A stretch of 64,000 nt of DNA from Firm-13 sp964617375 (GTDB taxonomy: Bacteria > Bacillota > Clostridia > Saccharofermentanales > Saccharofermentanaceae). The notes under the pieces were generated by a model, which worked only from the letters and a program-made list of their open reading frames with translations, did no database searches and was not told the DNA's origin. The stretch spans positions 57,372-121,371 of the forward strand of contig CAZTXQ010000002.1 of the NCBI GenBank assembly GCA_964617375.1, read 5' to 3'. Of this stretch, positions 47,191 through 56,570 are shown in pieces. The first letter of the stretch is position 1, and each line of letters opens with the position of its first letter. Position numbers and translations under genes: made by a program.

Positions 47191-48657
47191 ATGTACGACA
47201 TATGTATTATTGGCGCGGGAATAATCGGTTGTTTTTTGGCGCGTGACCTGTCGCGCTACCGTCTTTCTGTTCTCCTTCTCGAGAAGGATGCGGACGTCGC
47301 AAATGGCGCCACTATGGCGAACAGCGCGATCATTCATGCGGGTGACGATCCCGAGGACGGTACATACAAGGCGCGTTTCAATGTACGGGGAGCTCTTATG
47401 TACCGGGATCTCTGCCGGGAATTGGGCGTCGCTTTTCTCGAGACCTCAGCCCTCGTCGTCGCGACCTCTCCCGAAGAGGAAGCGACCCTGATGATGCGTT
47501 ATGACCGGGCCTGCCGCAGGAATATCCCCGCGCGGATATTGTCCCGTGATGAAGCTCTCGAAAAGGAGCCGAATCTCTCGGATCTCGTGACGATGGCAAT
47601 GGAGCTCCCGACGACAGGCGTCATCTGTCCGTGGGAGATTGCGATCGCACTTGCCGAAGAGGCTGTCATGAACGGTCTCGACCTTCATCTCGAAGAGCCG
47701 GTTACCGGCATCGCACAGTTGCCTGATATGGATAGTTTTCGGATTACGACACCGCGCGGTACGTATGAGACCCGCACGGTCATCAACTGCGCGGGAGCAT
47801 ACGCTGACCGCATCTATGCGATGGTCTCCGCGGAGCCGCCTTCCTTTACCGTGATTCCCAGACGCGGCGAATATTATGTGATCGACAAGCTGCGCGAAAA
47901 GACGGTCCGGCGTGTGATCTACCCCGTACCCTCATCGGTCGGCAAAGGAATTCTCGCGACCCCAACGGTCGACGGGAATCTTCTGATCGGCCCCAACGCT
48001 CTCGATATAGACGACAGAGAAGGGATTAACACGACCGCCGAAGGACTTTCCCTCGTGCGCGAGAAGATCGGCAAAACCGTCAGAAATATCCCGTTTGACA
48101 AAATAATCCGGCAATTTGCCGGCCTTAGAGCCAAAGGAAACGCCGGCGACTTCCTGGTCGAAGAAGCCGGAAACCTGAAGCGCTTTATCAACGCGGCCTG
48201 TATTGACTCGCCGGGATTGTCGTCCGCACCTGCCATCAGCGAATATATCATCACGACGATTCTTTCCCGCTACTTTTCGCTTATTGAGAAAGAAGACTTC
48301 CTGCACCGCCGTCCGACGCTCCGCCTCGACCGCATGACTCCGGCCGAGAGAGAAGAGCTGGTACGTCGGGATCCGTCCTTTGCGCACATGATCTGTCGCT
48401 GCGAGAAAATCACCGAGGGCGAAATCCTCGATGTCATTCACCGCGAAGTCGGAGCCCGCACGGTAAAAGGCGTCAAGAAGCGCGCCCGGCCCGGAATGGG
48501 ACGCTGCCAGGGCGGATTCTGTGAGCCGCGTGTCGTGGAGATTCTGGCGCGTGAGCTGGGCGTCGCCAAGACGGACATCCGCTATGACGATGCGTTGAGT
48601 GTGCTCCTGACCGGAGAGACGAAAGCGGATTTTGACGGTGGGGAGGCAAGCGTATGA
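47191..48657 (+). CDS. GlpA-like FAD oxidoreductase with BFD-type [2Fe-2S] domain
   Basis: This 488-residue flavoprotein resembles the anaerobic glycerol-3-phosphate dehydrogenase GlpA and its clostridial relatives. It starts MYDICIIGAGIIGCFLARDL (FAD-binding GxGxxG) and has VINCAGAYADRI in the middle. It ends with a BFD-like iron-sulfur domain with cysteines in ICRCEK and GRCQGGFCEP. The ATG at 47191 has CGGGAG upstream. It overlaps the next gene by 4 nt, and the two should work as one complex. The substrate is probably glycerol 3-phosphate or a similar hydroxy acid. Confidence 0.82.
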   Translation: MYDICIIGAGIIGCFLARDLSRYRLSVLLLEKDADVANGATMANSAIIHAGDDPEDGTYKARFNVRGALMYRDLCRELGVAFLETSALVVATSPEEEATLMMRYDRACRRNIPARILSRDEALEKEPNLSDLVTMAMELPTTGVICPWEIAIALAEEAVMNGLDLHLEEPVTGIAQLPDMDSFRITTPRGTYETRTVINCAGAYADRIYAMVSAEPPSFTVIPRRGEYYVIDKLREKTVRRVIYPVPSSVGKGILATPTVDGNLLIGPNALDIDDREGINTTAEGLSLVREKIGKTVRNIPFDKIIRQFAGLRAKGNAGDFLVEEAGNLKRFINAACIDSPGLSSAPAISEYIITTILSRYFSLIEKEDFLHRRPTLRLDRMTPAEREELVRRDPSFAHMICRCEKITEGEILDVIHREVGARTVKGVKKRARPGMGRCQGGFCEPRVVEILARELGVAKTDIRYDDALSVLLTGETKADFDGGEASV

Positions 48658-50348
48658 GAGAATATGATTTGATAGTAATCGGCGGCGGAAGCGCGGGACT
48701 CGCCGCGGCAACGGCCGCATACGAGGCCGGCATCCGTGACATCCTTCTTCTCGAGCGCGATTTCGAACTCGGAGGAATCCTCATGCAGTGTATCCACAAC
48801 GGATTCGGACTGCATACGTTTAAAGAGGAACTCTCCGGACCGACCTATGCCGAGCGCTACATCAGAAAGCTGGAGGAATACGAAATCGCATACAAGACCG
48901 GCACGATGGTGACGAATATCACCGCGGATAAGACGGTCGAATATGTGAACCCGGACGAAGGATATGTCCGGATTCAGGGGAAGGCGATCATCCTCGCAAT
49001 GGGATGCCGCGAAAGAACCCGCGGATCAATCGTTATGCCCGGTTACCGGCCGAGCGGGATCTGGACCGCCGGAACCGCGCAGCGCTATATCAACATGGAA
49101 GGCTATATGGTTGGCCGCAAAGTGTTTATTCTCGGAAGCGGCGACATCGGCCTGATCATGGCGCGCCGCCTCACTTTGGAAGGAGCTCAGGTACTCGGTG
49201 TCGCGGAGCTCATGCCATACTCGAACGGGCTCGCGCGAAACCAGAAGCAGTGCCTTGAGGATTACGGCATTCCGCTGTACTTAAGCCATACGGTAACCAA
49301 TATATTCGGGAAGAGCCGCCTCACCGGAATCGAGATCTCGGAAGTTGACAGGAATCTGAAGCCCGTTCCGGGGACCGGCAGAGTAGTTGACTGCGACACG
49401 CTCCTTCTTTCCGTCGGCCTCATACCCGAGAACGAACTCAGCAGCGGTGCGGGCGTCGACTTAAGCCCCCGAACCAAAGGTGCGACGGTCAGCGAGTCCT
49501 ACGAGACGAGCGTCCCGGGAATTTTCGCGTGCGGGAACGTCCTTCACGTACACGACCTCGTAGATTTTGTCAGCGGGGAGGGCGTAAAAGCGGGTGAAGC
49601 CGCCGCCAGATATATCCGGGGTGATCTGTCCCGAGGCAGTTCTTTCGCGACGAAGGCGGGAACGGGTATCGGATATGTTCTTCCCCAGACCGTCAGTGCC
49701 GCCGCTTGTGCGGACCGGACCGAATTCATGTTCCGCGTGACCGGCACATTCCGCAAAGCCGAGGTCCGGATCTATAAGGACGGCGCACTCTGGAAAACCG
49801 TTAAAAGACCGCATATGGCGCCCGCCGAAATGGAGAAAATTACCCTTCGAAAAGAAGATCTGACGGATATTAAGGAATCTCTCCTGTTCGAAGTTGCCGG
49901 CGGAGAGACCGACTCGGAACCGGCTGCTGCGGTCGTGACACAGGCGGAGAAGTCCGCCGGAACCGCACCGCAAGAGACGGCCGGCATTGTGGAGATGATC
50001 TGCATCGTATGCCCGACGGGCTGTCATCTTACGGTCTGCAAAGACGCCGCCGGCAAAGTGACTTCGGTTACGGGCAACACCTGTCCGCGCGGCGAAAAGT
50101 ATGCGCGTCAGGAGATCGAGTCTCCGACACGGACGCTTACCGGTACGGTGCGTCTCGTAGGAGGATGTTTACCGCGCCTTCCGGTCATCACATCCGACGC
50201 CGTTCCGAAGGACAGGATCTTCGATGTGATGCGCGAAATAAACCGCATGACGGTACACACACCGGTTCATACGGGCGATATCCTGATTGAAAATGTGCTC
50301 GGACTCGGCGTGAATGTCATTGCGAGCCGGGATATGCCTGATTTGTAA
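48654..50348 (+). CDS. Pyridine nucleotide-disulfide-type FAD oxidoreductase fused to DUF1667
   Basis: This 564-residue protein has an FAD/NAD(P) oxidoreductase domain up to about residue 430 (YDLIVIGGGSAGLAAATAAY, ILAMGCRERTRGS, FILGSGDIGLIMARRL, GIFACGNVLHVHD). A DUF1667 domain of about 115 residues follows, with cysteines in MICIVCPTGCHL and GNTCPRGEKYA. In many Clostridia DUF1667 is a separate third gene after the GlpA- and GlpB-like pair; here it is fused through an Ala/Glu-rich linker. It overlaps the preceding gene by an ATGA. Confidence 0.85.
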   Translation: MREYDLIVIGGGSAGLAAATAAYEAGIRDILLLERDFELGGILMQCIHNGFGLHTFKEELSGPTYAERYIRKLEEYEIAYKTGTMVTNITADKTVEYVNPDEGYVRIQGKAIILAMGCRERTRGSIVMPGYRPSGIWTAGTAQRYINMEGYMVGRKVFILGSGDIGLIMARRLTLEGAQVLGVAELMPYSNGLARNQKQCLEDYGIPLYLSHTVTNIFGKSRLTGIEISEVDRNLKPVPGTGRVVDCDTLLLSVGLIPENELSSGAGVDLSPRTKGATVSESYETSVPGIFACGNVLHVHDLVDFVSGEGVKAGEAAARYIRGDLSRGSSFATKAGTGIGYVLPQTVSAAACADRTEFMFRVTGTFRKAEVRIYKDGALWKTVKRPHMAPAEMEKITLRKEDLTDIKESLLFEVAGGETDSEPAAAVVTQAEKSAGTAPQETAGIVEMICIVCPTGCHLTVCKDAAGKVTSVTGNTCPRGEKYARQEIESPTRTLTGTVRLVGGCLPRLPVITSDAVPKDRIFDVMREINRMTVHTPVHTGDILIENVLGLGVNVIASRDMPDL

Positions 50349-50440
50349 TACGGATGCGTCTGGTTTCTCTTTTTTTTCACAATTTCTCATATAGTAGGCG
50401 CGCCCCATTTATCCTCACTTTTTGATTTGCTCCCCCATAA

Positions 50441-51067
50441 TTAGCTTCCGAACTTGATCCCGATGTAACTCTTCAGGAGCTTCACGGCGTTGTCGCGGCC
50501 GACACGCTCGCTGTTCAGGATAATGTCGTAGTTGATCGGATTGGTCCATTCCTTGCCGCCGGTATAGTAGTGATAGTATTTTGCGCGGTACCGGTCGGTT
50601 GAGTGGATCAGCTGATGCGCCCGCTCTTCGGGCACGAAAAGCTTCTCCATAATCGATTTGACACAGTACGCGCGCGGTGCCTCGATGTAGACGCTGATGA
50701 CGTTCGTAAGATCCCGGAGGATATGGTCGGCGCATTTTCCGACGACGATGCAGCTCTCGGTCCGGGCCAGCTCACGGATGAGCTTGGCCTGGATATTGAA
50801 GAGATTTCTGTCGGAGACGAAATCTTTCTCGTGCGGTTCGAGCACCGTGGAATACGGAATGCGGCCCAGACGGGCGGCGATGTTTTTGCCGCGCAGTTTC
50901 TCGTCCACTTCGACAAATACGCTCTCATCGATTCCGTACCGATCGGAAGCCATGGTCAGAAGCTGGCGATCGTAGCAGGGGATGCCGAGCTCCTCGGCGA
51001 GCCTTGTCGCGATGTCCTTGCCGCCGCTGCCGAAGCCGCGTGCCACGGTGATTACATAATTCTCCAT
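50441..51067 (-). CDS. Cytidylate kinase-like protein
   Basis: This 208-residue protein starts ENYVITVARGFGSGGKDIA, the glycine-rich nucleotide-binding loop of the cytidylate kinase-like family, followed by LGIPCYDRQLL. The family is widespread in Clostridia but mostly uncharacterised. It is the last gene of the pyrimidine locus, 25 bp after the carbamoylase stop. A role in nucleotide salvage is only an inference from position. Confidence 0.75.
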   Translation of the reverse strand: MENYVITVARGFGSGGKDIATRLAEELGIPCYDRQLLTMASDRYGIDESVFVEVDEKLRGKNIAARLGRIPYSTVLEPHEKDFVSDRNLFNIQAKLIRELARTESCIVVGKCADHILRDLTNVISVYIEAPRAYCVKSIMEKLFVPEERAHQLIHSTDRYRAKYYHYYTGGKEWTNPINYDIILNSERVGRDNAVKLLKSYIGIKFGS

Positions 51068-51092
51068 CTTTGTGCATCCCCCCCTTGCTTCG

Positions 51093-52355
51093 TTATTCGG
51101 CATCGGCTTTCAGAACGGCGTTGAGCAGCACGGTCGCGCCTTCCGTGCAATGTTCCGCGCTCGAGAATTCCGGTTCGCAATGCGAGAGCCCGTTCTTTGA
51201 CTGCACGAAAATCATCGTCGTCGGGAGCATGTAGGATGCGAACTGCGCGTCGTGACCGGCGCCGGAGTGCACGTACATGTGCGGGATACCGGCTTCTTCG
51301 GCCGCCGCCTTGACATAGGAAACAAGAGTTTTGTCCCAGTAAACAGTGTCACGGTTCCATGCCTTTTCGATCTCGCAGGTGCATCCGGACCAGATCTTCG
51401 AGGCGCAGGTCTTGAGAAGATCGAGAACCTTTTCGAGCACTTTCGGATCTTCGTGACGCGCGTCGAAGGAGAAGTCGAAATAATCCGGTACACAGGTATG
51501 AACGCACGGATGGCAGACGACCTCGCCGGTCGTATAAACCAGATCGGAATACCCGAGGCGGTCGATCTCCTCGTGAAGCCAGACAAGGGCGGAGGATGCG
51601 GCGAAGAAGGCGTCTTTTCGCTTGGGCATCGGGAAGGTGCCCGCGTGGGTCGTCTGGCCGAAGAAGCGCACGCGGTAGTTGAACATGCCGAGTACGCAGT
51701 CGACGACGCCGATGTGTTTCCCGTTGTCCTCGAGGATCGGGCCCTGCTCGATATGGGTTTCGAACATGTACTTGTATTTGGACGGATGGAGACGGTTGTC
51801 TATACTGCCCTTGAAGCCGGATTTGTCGAGAGCGTCACCGAAAGTCTTTGACGAATCGAGGATGCTTTTGGACTCCATCATGTTCCCGTACTTGAATTTG
51901 GCACGGATATCCTCCGGGAGATAATCGTAACAGACGATTCCCGAACACATCATGGCCGGCGGGTAGAGGGAGCCCTCTTCATTTGTCCAGATCATGGCTG
52001 TCAGGGGGTGCTTATGGGGGATGTTTTCGGCCGTAACGGTCTCGAGGACTTCCATGGCCGACATGACGCCGAGAATCCCGTCATAGTTGCCGCCGTTTTT
52101 TACCGAATCGCAGTGGGAGGCCATACAGATTCTTTTCGCGTCGGGATCGGATCCGGGTATGGTCGCATAGATATTGGCGACATCGTCGATCTCGATTTCG
52201 GCTCCGACGGCCTCCATACGCTTCAGGAATTCCCCGCGGGCCAGAAGATCCTCCGGCGAGAGGGTATAGCGCGTAATTCCGCCGTGTCCGGCATCGCCGA
52301 AGCGGCTCATCGTCTTGATTTTGTCGGTCATTCTTTCCAGACTGCATGTGTACAT
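51093..52355 (-). CDS. Zn-dependent amidohydrolase of the N-carbamoyl-beta-alanine / hydantoinase-carbamoylase type
   Basis: This 420-residue M20-like enzyme would split N-carbamoyl-beta-alanine into beta-alanine, CO2 and ammonia. It has metal-site segments ASHCDSVKNGGNYDG and IWTNEEGS, HIEQGPILED, and SGAGHDAQF near the end. The start at 52355 follows AGGAAAGG; the longer open frame overlaps the preA gene without similarity. It is only 5 bp from preA. Allantoate amidohydrolase is an alternative within the family, but dihydropyrimidinase and PreA alongside favour the pyrimidine role. Confidence 0.85.
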   Translation of the reverse strand: MYTCSLERMTDKIKTMSRFGDAGHGGITRYTLSPEDLLARGEFLKRMEAVGAEIEIDDVANIYATIPGSDPDAKRICMASHCDSVKNGGNYDGILGVMSAMEVLETVTAENIPHKHPLTAMIWTNEEGSLYPPAMMCSGIVCYDYLPEDIRAKFKYGNMMESKSILDSSKTFGDALDKSGFKGSIDNRLHPSKYKYMFETHIEQGPILEDNGKHIGVVDCVLGMFNYRVRFFGQTTHAGTFPMPKRKDAFFAASSALVWLHEEIDRLGYSDLVYTTGEVVCHPCVHTCVPDYFDFSFDARHEDPKVLEKVLDLLKTCASKIWSGCTCEIEKAWNRDTVYWDKTLVSYVKAAAEEAGIPHMYVHSGAGHDAQFASYMLPTTMIFVQSKNGLSHCEPEFSSAEHCTEGATVLLNAVLKADAE

Positions 52356-52360
52356 GGTGA

Positions 52361-53881
52361 TCACTTTCCTTTCCTGATTGTGACTCTTTTTCCCGATGTG
52401 ACGGCCCCGGTCGGACAGACCAGACGGCAGAGCTGACATCCCGCGCATTTCTTCGGATCGAGTACAGGCTTGCCGTCGGCTCCGGGCCGGATCGCCTGAT
52501 GGCCGCCGTCGAAGCAGGACAGGGCGCATCTGCCGCACGCGACGCAGAGATTCCGGTCAAAACCCGGATACCGGATCGACCCGCGGTCGAGATCGTCGGC
52601 CGGAAGGAGATTCGGGAGAGCCTTTCCGATGAGATCCGATACCGAGGAGAGACCGCGTGCGGCCAGGTATCTGGAGAGTCCGTCGTTTAAGTCTTCGATG
52701 ATCCGGTAGCCGTAGAGCATGACCGATGTCGTGACCTGTACGGTTCCACAGCCGAGAGCTATGAATTCGGCCGCGTCCCGCCACGTTTCGATACCTCCCA
52801 TACCGCTTACGGGGTAATCCTTAAGGATTTCGTTTTTCTTTACGTCATGAATGAACCGGAGGGCGATCGGCTTGACCGCTTTGCCGGAATAGCCGCCTAC
52901 CGACGACTTGCCCGAGACGTCGGGGCCGGAGCAGAAGGTATCAAGGTCGATATTCATAACGCTCTTGATCGTGTTGATCGCCGCGATTCCGTCGGCACCG
53001 GCTTCGACGGCGGCGATGGCCGGGAGCTCCATATGCGTGATGTTCGGAGTCATCTTGGCGAGAATGGGAAGACGGGTACCTTTTCGCACCGCCTCCGTAT
53101 AGCGCCGCACGGTCTCGGGATCCGATCCGACATCGCTTCCCAATCCTTCGCGGCTCATATGGGGACAGGAGAAGTTGCACTCGATCATGTCGGCGCCCGC
53201 AAGCTCCGTCACCTTCGCTAGGTAGGTCCATTCTTCTTCGTTCTGTCCCATAATCGAAGCAATGATGACTTTCGAAGGGTGCCGTGCCTTGAGGTTCCGG
53301 ATGAAGGAGAGGTTCTCTTCAAGGGTGTGGTCCGAGATCTGCTCGATATTCTTGAAGCCGAACGGACTTCCGCCGTTCTTCTCCGTGGTATCGAACCGGG
53401 GAGATACTTCTTCCGGTACGAATGTCCCGACGGTCTTTAAGGCGACTCCGGCCCAGCCCATATCGAAGGCTTTGGAGATCATTTCCTCATTGCTTCCGAC
53501 GATTGAGGAGGAAAGAAAGAACGGATTCTCGCATTGGACACCCAGGAACTCGACAGCCGTAGATATCAGTGCCGGCGGTTCCGTGCGGAAGTCTCCGGCC
53601 TTGTCCCTGAACGAGGCTTTAAAAATCCCGGTGATATCCGGGGCCGAGCCAGTTCCGGACAGTACGCAGGCCTTCGTGCAGGGAGTGCCGGAACAATCAA
53701 GGCATGCCGGATTCTCAAAGAATTGTGCTGCCGCGCCGCTTTCGTTGTCGAAAAAGAGCGACCGGAGAATCCTGTCCGGCGAGACGCCGGCGGGACAGGC
53801 ATGGCTGCAGGCCGCGTCACGGCAGAGCAGACATTTCCTCGTATTCCGTTTTGCTTCCATTTCTTCGTATGTCATGTGCAT
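52361..53881 (-). CDS. preA: Dihydropyrimidine dehydrogenase, PreA type with N-terminal Fe-S domain
   Basis: This 506-residue enzyme should reduce uracil or thymine to the dihydro form. Residues 1-90 hold two Cys clusters (17, 20, 25, 29 and 60, 63, 68, 72), like the N-terminal domain of mammalian DPD and PreT. Then comes the FMN barrel (GVQCENPFFLSSS, CNFSCPHMSREGLGSDVG, GMGGIETWRDA). Two 4Fe-4S motifs close the chain (CVACGRCALSC, CAGCQLCRLVCP). The FAD and NADPH domains of DPD are missing and no preT neighbour exists. Electrons may come from ferredoxin or an unlinked partner. Confidence 0.9.
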   Translation of the reverse strand: MHMTYEEMEAKRNTRKCLLCRDAACSHACPAGVSPDRILRSLFFDNESGAAAQFFENPACLDCSGTPCTKACVLSGTGSAPDITGIFKASFRDKAGDFRTEPPALISTAVEFLGVQCENPFFLSSSIVGSNEEMISKAFDMGWAGVALKTVGTFVPEEVSPRFDTTEKNGGSPFGFKNIEQISDHTLEENLSFIRNLKARHPSKVIIASIMGQNEEEWTYLAKVTELAGADMIECNFSCPHMSREGLGSDVGSDPETVRRYTEAVRKGTRLPILAKMTPNITHMELPAIAAVEAGADGIAAINTIKSVMNIDLDTFCSGPDVSGKSSVGGYSGKAVKPIALRFIHDVKKNEILKDYPVSGMGGIETWRDAAEFIALGCGTVQVTTSVMLYGYRIIEDLNDGLSRYLAARGLSSVSDLIGKALPNLLPADDLDRGSIRYPGFDRNLCVACGRCALSCFDGGHQAIRPGADGKPVLDPKKCAGCQLCRLVCPTGAVTSGKRVTIRKGK

Positions 53882-53907
53882 GCCTCGTATTCTGCGTAAG
53901 TTGACGC

Positions 53908-55275
53908 TTATTTCTTTGCGATTCTCTTTATGAAACGGCCGCTGCCGGGTTTGCCGACGAAATCTCCGTTATCGTAGACAAGATTGCCGCGAAGGTAGGT
54001 CTGGACGGGATAGCCGTGAAGCTTTTTACCCTCCCAGATCGTATGGTCATAGTTGGAGTGCATATTTTGGGCGGATACCGTGAAGTCCTTATCCTTGTCG
54101 TAGATCACAATATCCGCGTCTTTTCCGATGGCAATGGAGCCCTTGGCTTCACAGCCGAAGATCCGGGCCGGGTTTGCGGCGCATACCTCGACCGCTTTTT
54201 CGAACGTGATTTTACCGGCGTTCGCCGCATCGAGCATGTACGGGTACAGGTTCTCGACGCCCGCGCATCCGTTCGGAATCTTTGTGAAGTTGTCCTTTCC
54301 CCAGTCTTTTTCGTAGCTTTGGAAAGGGCAGTGGTCGGTCGCGACTGTGTCGATGAAGCCTGCCTTGAGAGCCGCCCAGAGGGCCTCCTGACTCTCAATG
54401 CCCTTCATCGGCGGCGAGCATACGAAGTTGCGCCCGTCTTTTCGCTTATAGACTTCGTTCGTGAATTCCAGATACTGAGGGCAGGTCTCGACATAGATCG
54501 AAGCGCCTTCCTCCCGGGCCTTGATGCAGGCTTCGAGGCCTTCCTTGTCGGCCATGTGAACGATATAGAGAGGGGCGTCGAAGTTCTTCGCCCAGTGGAC
54601 GGCGCGCTTGTCCGCCTCCGCCTCGACAAACTCGGGACGGCTTAAGTAATGGTACCAGGCGGACGTCTTGCCCTCCCGGAGGAATTTCGCGATGTTCATA
54701 TCGATGATGTCGGGGTTCTCCGCATGGACATTGATGAGGGCGCCGAGTTCCTTGGCCCGTATCATGAGCTTGACGAGTGTCGCGTCGTCGACCATCATGC
54801 CCTCTTTCTTGTACACGAGAAAACACTTGAAGCTGGTGATTCCTTCTTTGACGGCGAGCTCCATTTCATCCAGGATTTCGCCGCCGTTCAAGTCTGTGAT
54901 GCAGCAGTGGAACGCATAGTCGACGCAGGCTTCCTTCTCGAGAACATCCATTTTCGAGCGGACAAGGCCCAGGATCGTGCCGCCCTTTCGCTGCACAGGG
55001 TAATCGAAAACGGTTGTGACGCCTCCGCATGCCGCGGCTCTCGTGCCGGTTAAATAACTGTCTGCGGATACGGTTCCGCCGAATGGCATTGCCATATGAG
55101 TGTGAACGTCGAGGGCACCCGGCAAGACGAGCTTGCCGGATGCGTCGACTGTTTTATCCGCAGATATTTTAAGATCTTTACCGATTGCGGTGATGATTCC
55201 GTTCTCGGCGTAAACGTCCGCGACGAAGCTTTCCGTCGGGGTTACGACCGTACCGCCTTTAATAAGTAAGCTCAT
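53908..55275 (-). CDS. Dihydropyrimidinase
   Basis: This 455-residue amidohydrolase opens the ring of dihydrouracil or dihydrothymine. It has the metal site DVHTHMAMPFGG, the carboxylated lysine in SFKCFLVYK, later histidines in INVHAENPD and YIVHMADKEG, and the Asp in VATDHCPF. GGAGCGG precedes the ATG. D-hydantoinase activity is the main alternative within this family. It lies between the importer binding protein and preA. Confidence 0.92.
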   Translation of the reverse strand: MSLLIKGGTVVTPTESFVADVYAENGIITAIGKDLKISADKTVDASGKLVLPGALDVHTHMAMPFGGTVSADSYLTGTRAAACGGVTTVFDYPVQRKGGTILGLVRSKMDVLEKEACVDYAFHCCITDLNGGEILDEMELAVKEGITSFKCFLVYKKEGMMVDDATLVKLMIRAKELGALINVHAENPDIIDMNIAKFLREGKTSAWYHYLSRPEFVEAEADKRAVHWAKNFDAPLYIVHMADKEGLEACIKAREEGASIYVETCPQYLEFTNEVYKRKDGRNFVCSPPMKGIESQEALWAALKAGFIDTVATDHCPFQSYEKDWGKDNFTKIPNGCAGVENLYPYMLDAANAGKITFEKAVEVCAANPARIFGCEAKGSIAIGKDADIVIYDKDKDFTVSAQNMHSNYDHTIWEGKKLHGYPVQTYLRGNLVYDNGDFVGKPGSGRFIKRIAKK

Positions 55276-55298
55276 AATATCCGCTCCTTTATATTTGA

Positions 55299-56510
55299 TC
55301 AGCTGAAGTTTGCGAGTTTGTATACCAGGACGAGACCGGATCTCTGGTAGATCTGGGCGACTTCGAGAAGGTCCATGCCGCCGGCGTTTGCCGAGATCAG
55401 GTTGGAAACCCAGGTTACGCCAAAGTCGACCGTACCGCTGTTGACGGCTGTCGTCTCGCTGATGTCGCCGCCGCCGGGAACGATGTTGACGGTTAAGCCG
55501 ACGTCACTGTAGAAGCCCTTGTCGAGCGCGACGTAGTAGCCCATGAACTGAGCCTGAGGCAGCCACTTAAGCTGTACGGAGACTTCCGTTTTCTCGAGCG
55601 TTCCGAAGTTGCCGTCCGTGGATTTCAGTGCTTCTGCGAGGTAGGAGGCATCCCGGATATCGTCGAGGGTCAGGGCACCGAGCGCATCCTTGGCGACGGA
55701 GTCGTCAAGCTGGATGTATTTCTTCGCAAGGTCCAGGGTCTGCTGCATTGCCGCGTCGTCCATGTTACCGATATCCGTAACGGCATTGCCGCTCATGTCG
55801 GTCTCAACAAGCTTCTTGACCTCGGCGGCCATGTATGCCTGATGATCGGCCGATACGGAAGAACCGTTGTTGAATACGATTTCTGCTGCTTCTTCGGGGT
55901 GTTCGCAGGCGTATTCCCAGCCCTTCATAGTGGCATACAGGAATGCCTTTACGGTATTCGGGTTGCTCTCGGCAAACTCGCTCGTGCAGAACAGGTTGTC
56001 CTCGAGCATCGCGACGCCTTCTTCGTTCATGTCGATCGTGCCTACGGTGTCGCCGTAAGCGTAGCCGCCGTCGTAGCTGTTCTTGACGAGACCGAGCTCG
56101 TTGTAAGTCATAGCGGATGCGAGCGTGATGGAATCGTCGTCAAATCCGTCCATGTCGAAGGCCTGGCTCAGGTAGGTAGTGGACTGACCGTATTTCTGGA
56201 GAAGTGCCTGTATTTCATACTCATTGCCGAGACCCCAGTTGCCGACTTTTCCTTCGGACGCCGCCTTCACGATGATCGCTTCACCGGCTGCTGCCGCAGT
56301 GGTTTCGCCTGCAGTCGAATCGGAAGCAGATGCTTCGGTAGATGCGGCTGCTGTGGCCGCTGTGGCCGCTGTGGCCGCTGTGGCCGCTGTGGTTGTCGCC
56401 GCAGCAGATGTCGTCCCGGTCGCAGCCGAAGAGCCGCAGCCCGCCAGAACGGCGCTTGTGAGAACCAGGGCACAGCAGGTGCTGATCCATTTCAATTTTG
56501 TCCTTCTCAT
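55299..56510 (-). CDS. Circularly permuted NMT1/THI5-type ABC substrate-binding lipoprotein
   Basis: This 403-residue lipoprotein has a signal peptide with lipobox LAGC (Cys25) and an Ala/Thr-rich tether encoded by a GCCGCTGTG minisatellite (56345-56400 on the plus strand). The folded part begins at the normal middle of the family, KVGNWGLGNEYEIQ (about residue 88), then SAMTYNELGLV, GVAMLEDNLF and VKAFLYATMKGWEYA. The usual N-terminal segment comes last: VSVQLKWLPQAQFMGYYVAL to AQIYQRSGLVLV, about residues 308-399. The order is therefore swapped relative to RibY/ThiY-type proteins. The second ATG is chosen because AAGGAGG lies 8 nt before it. Confidence 0.85.
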   Translation of the reverse strand: MRRTKLKWISTCCALVLTSAVLAGCGSSAATGTTSAAATTTAATAATAATAATAAASTEASASDSTAGETTAAAAGEAIIVKAASEGKVGNWGLGNEYEIQALLQKYGQSTTYLSQAFDMDGFDDDSITLASAMTYNELGLVKNSYDGGYAYGDTVGTIDMNEEGVAMLEDNLFCTSEFAESNPNTVKAFLYATMKGWEYACEHPEEAAEIVFNNGSSVSADHQAYMAAEVKKLVETDMSGNAVTDIGNMDDAAMQQTLDLAKKYIQLDDSVAKDALGALTLDDIRDASYLAEALKSTDGNFGTLEKTEVSVQLKWLPQAQFMGYYVALDKGFYSDVGLTVNIVPGGGDISETTAVNSGTVDFGVTWVSNLISANAGGMDLLEVAQIYQRSGLVLVYKLANFS

Positions 56511-56570
56511 TTTCATTTCCTCCTTATGTGCTTTGCGTTCGTTGGTTCTTTCTTATATAGATCTGAGCGG

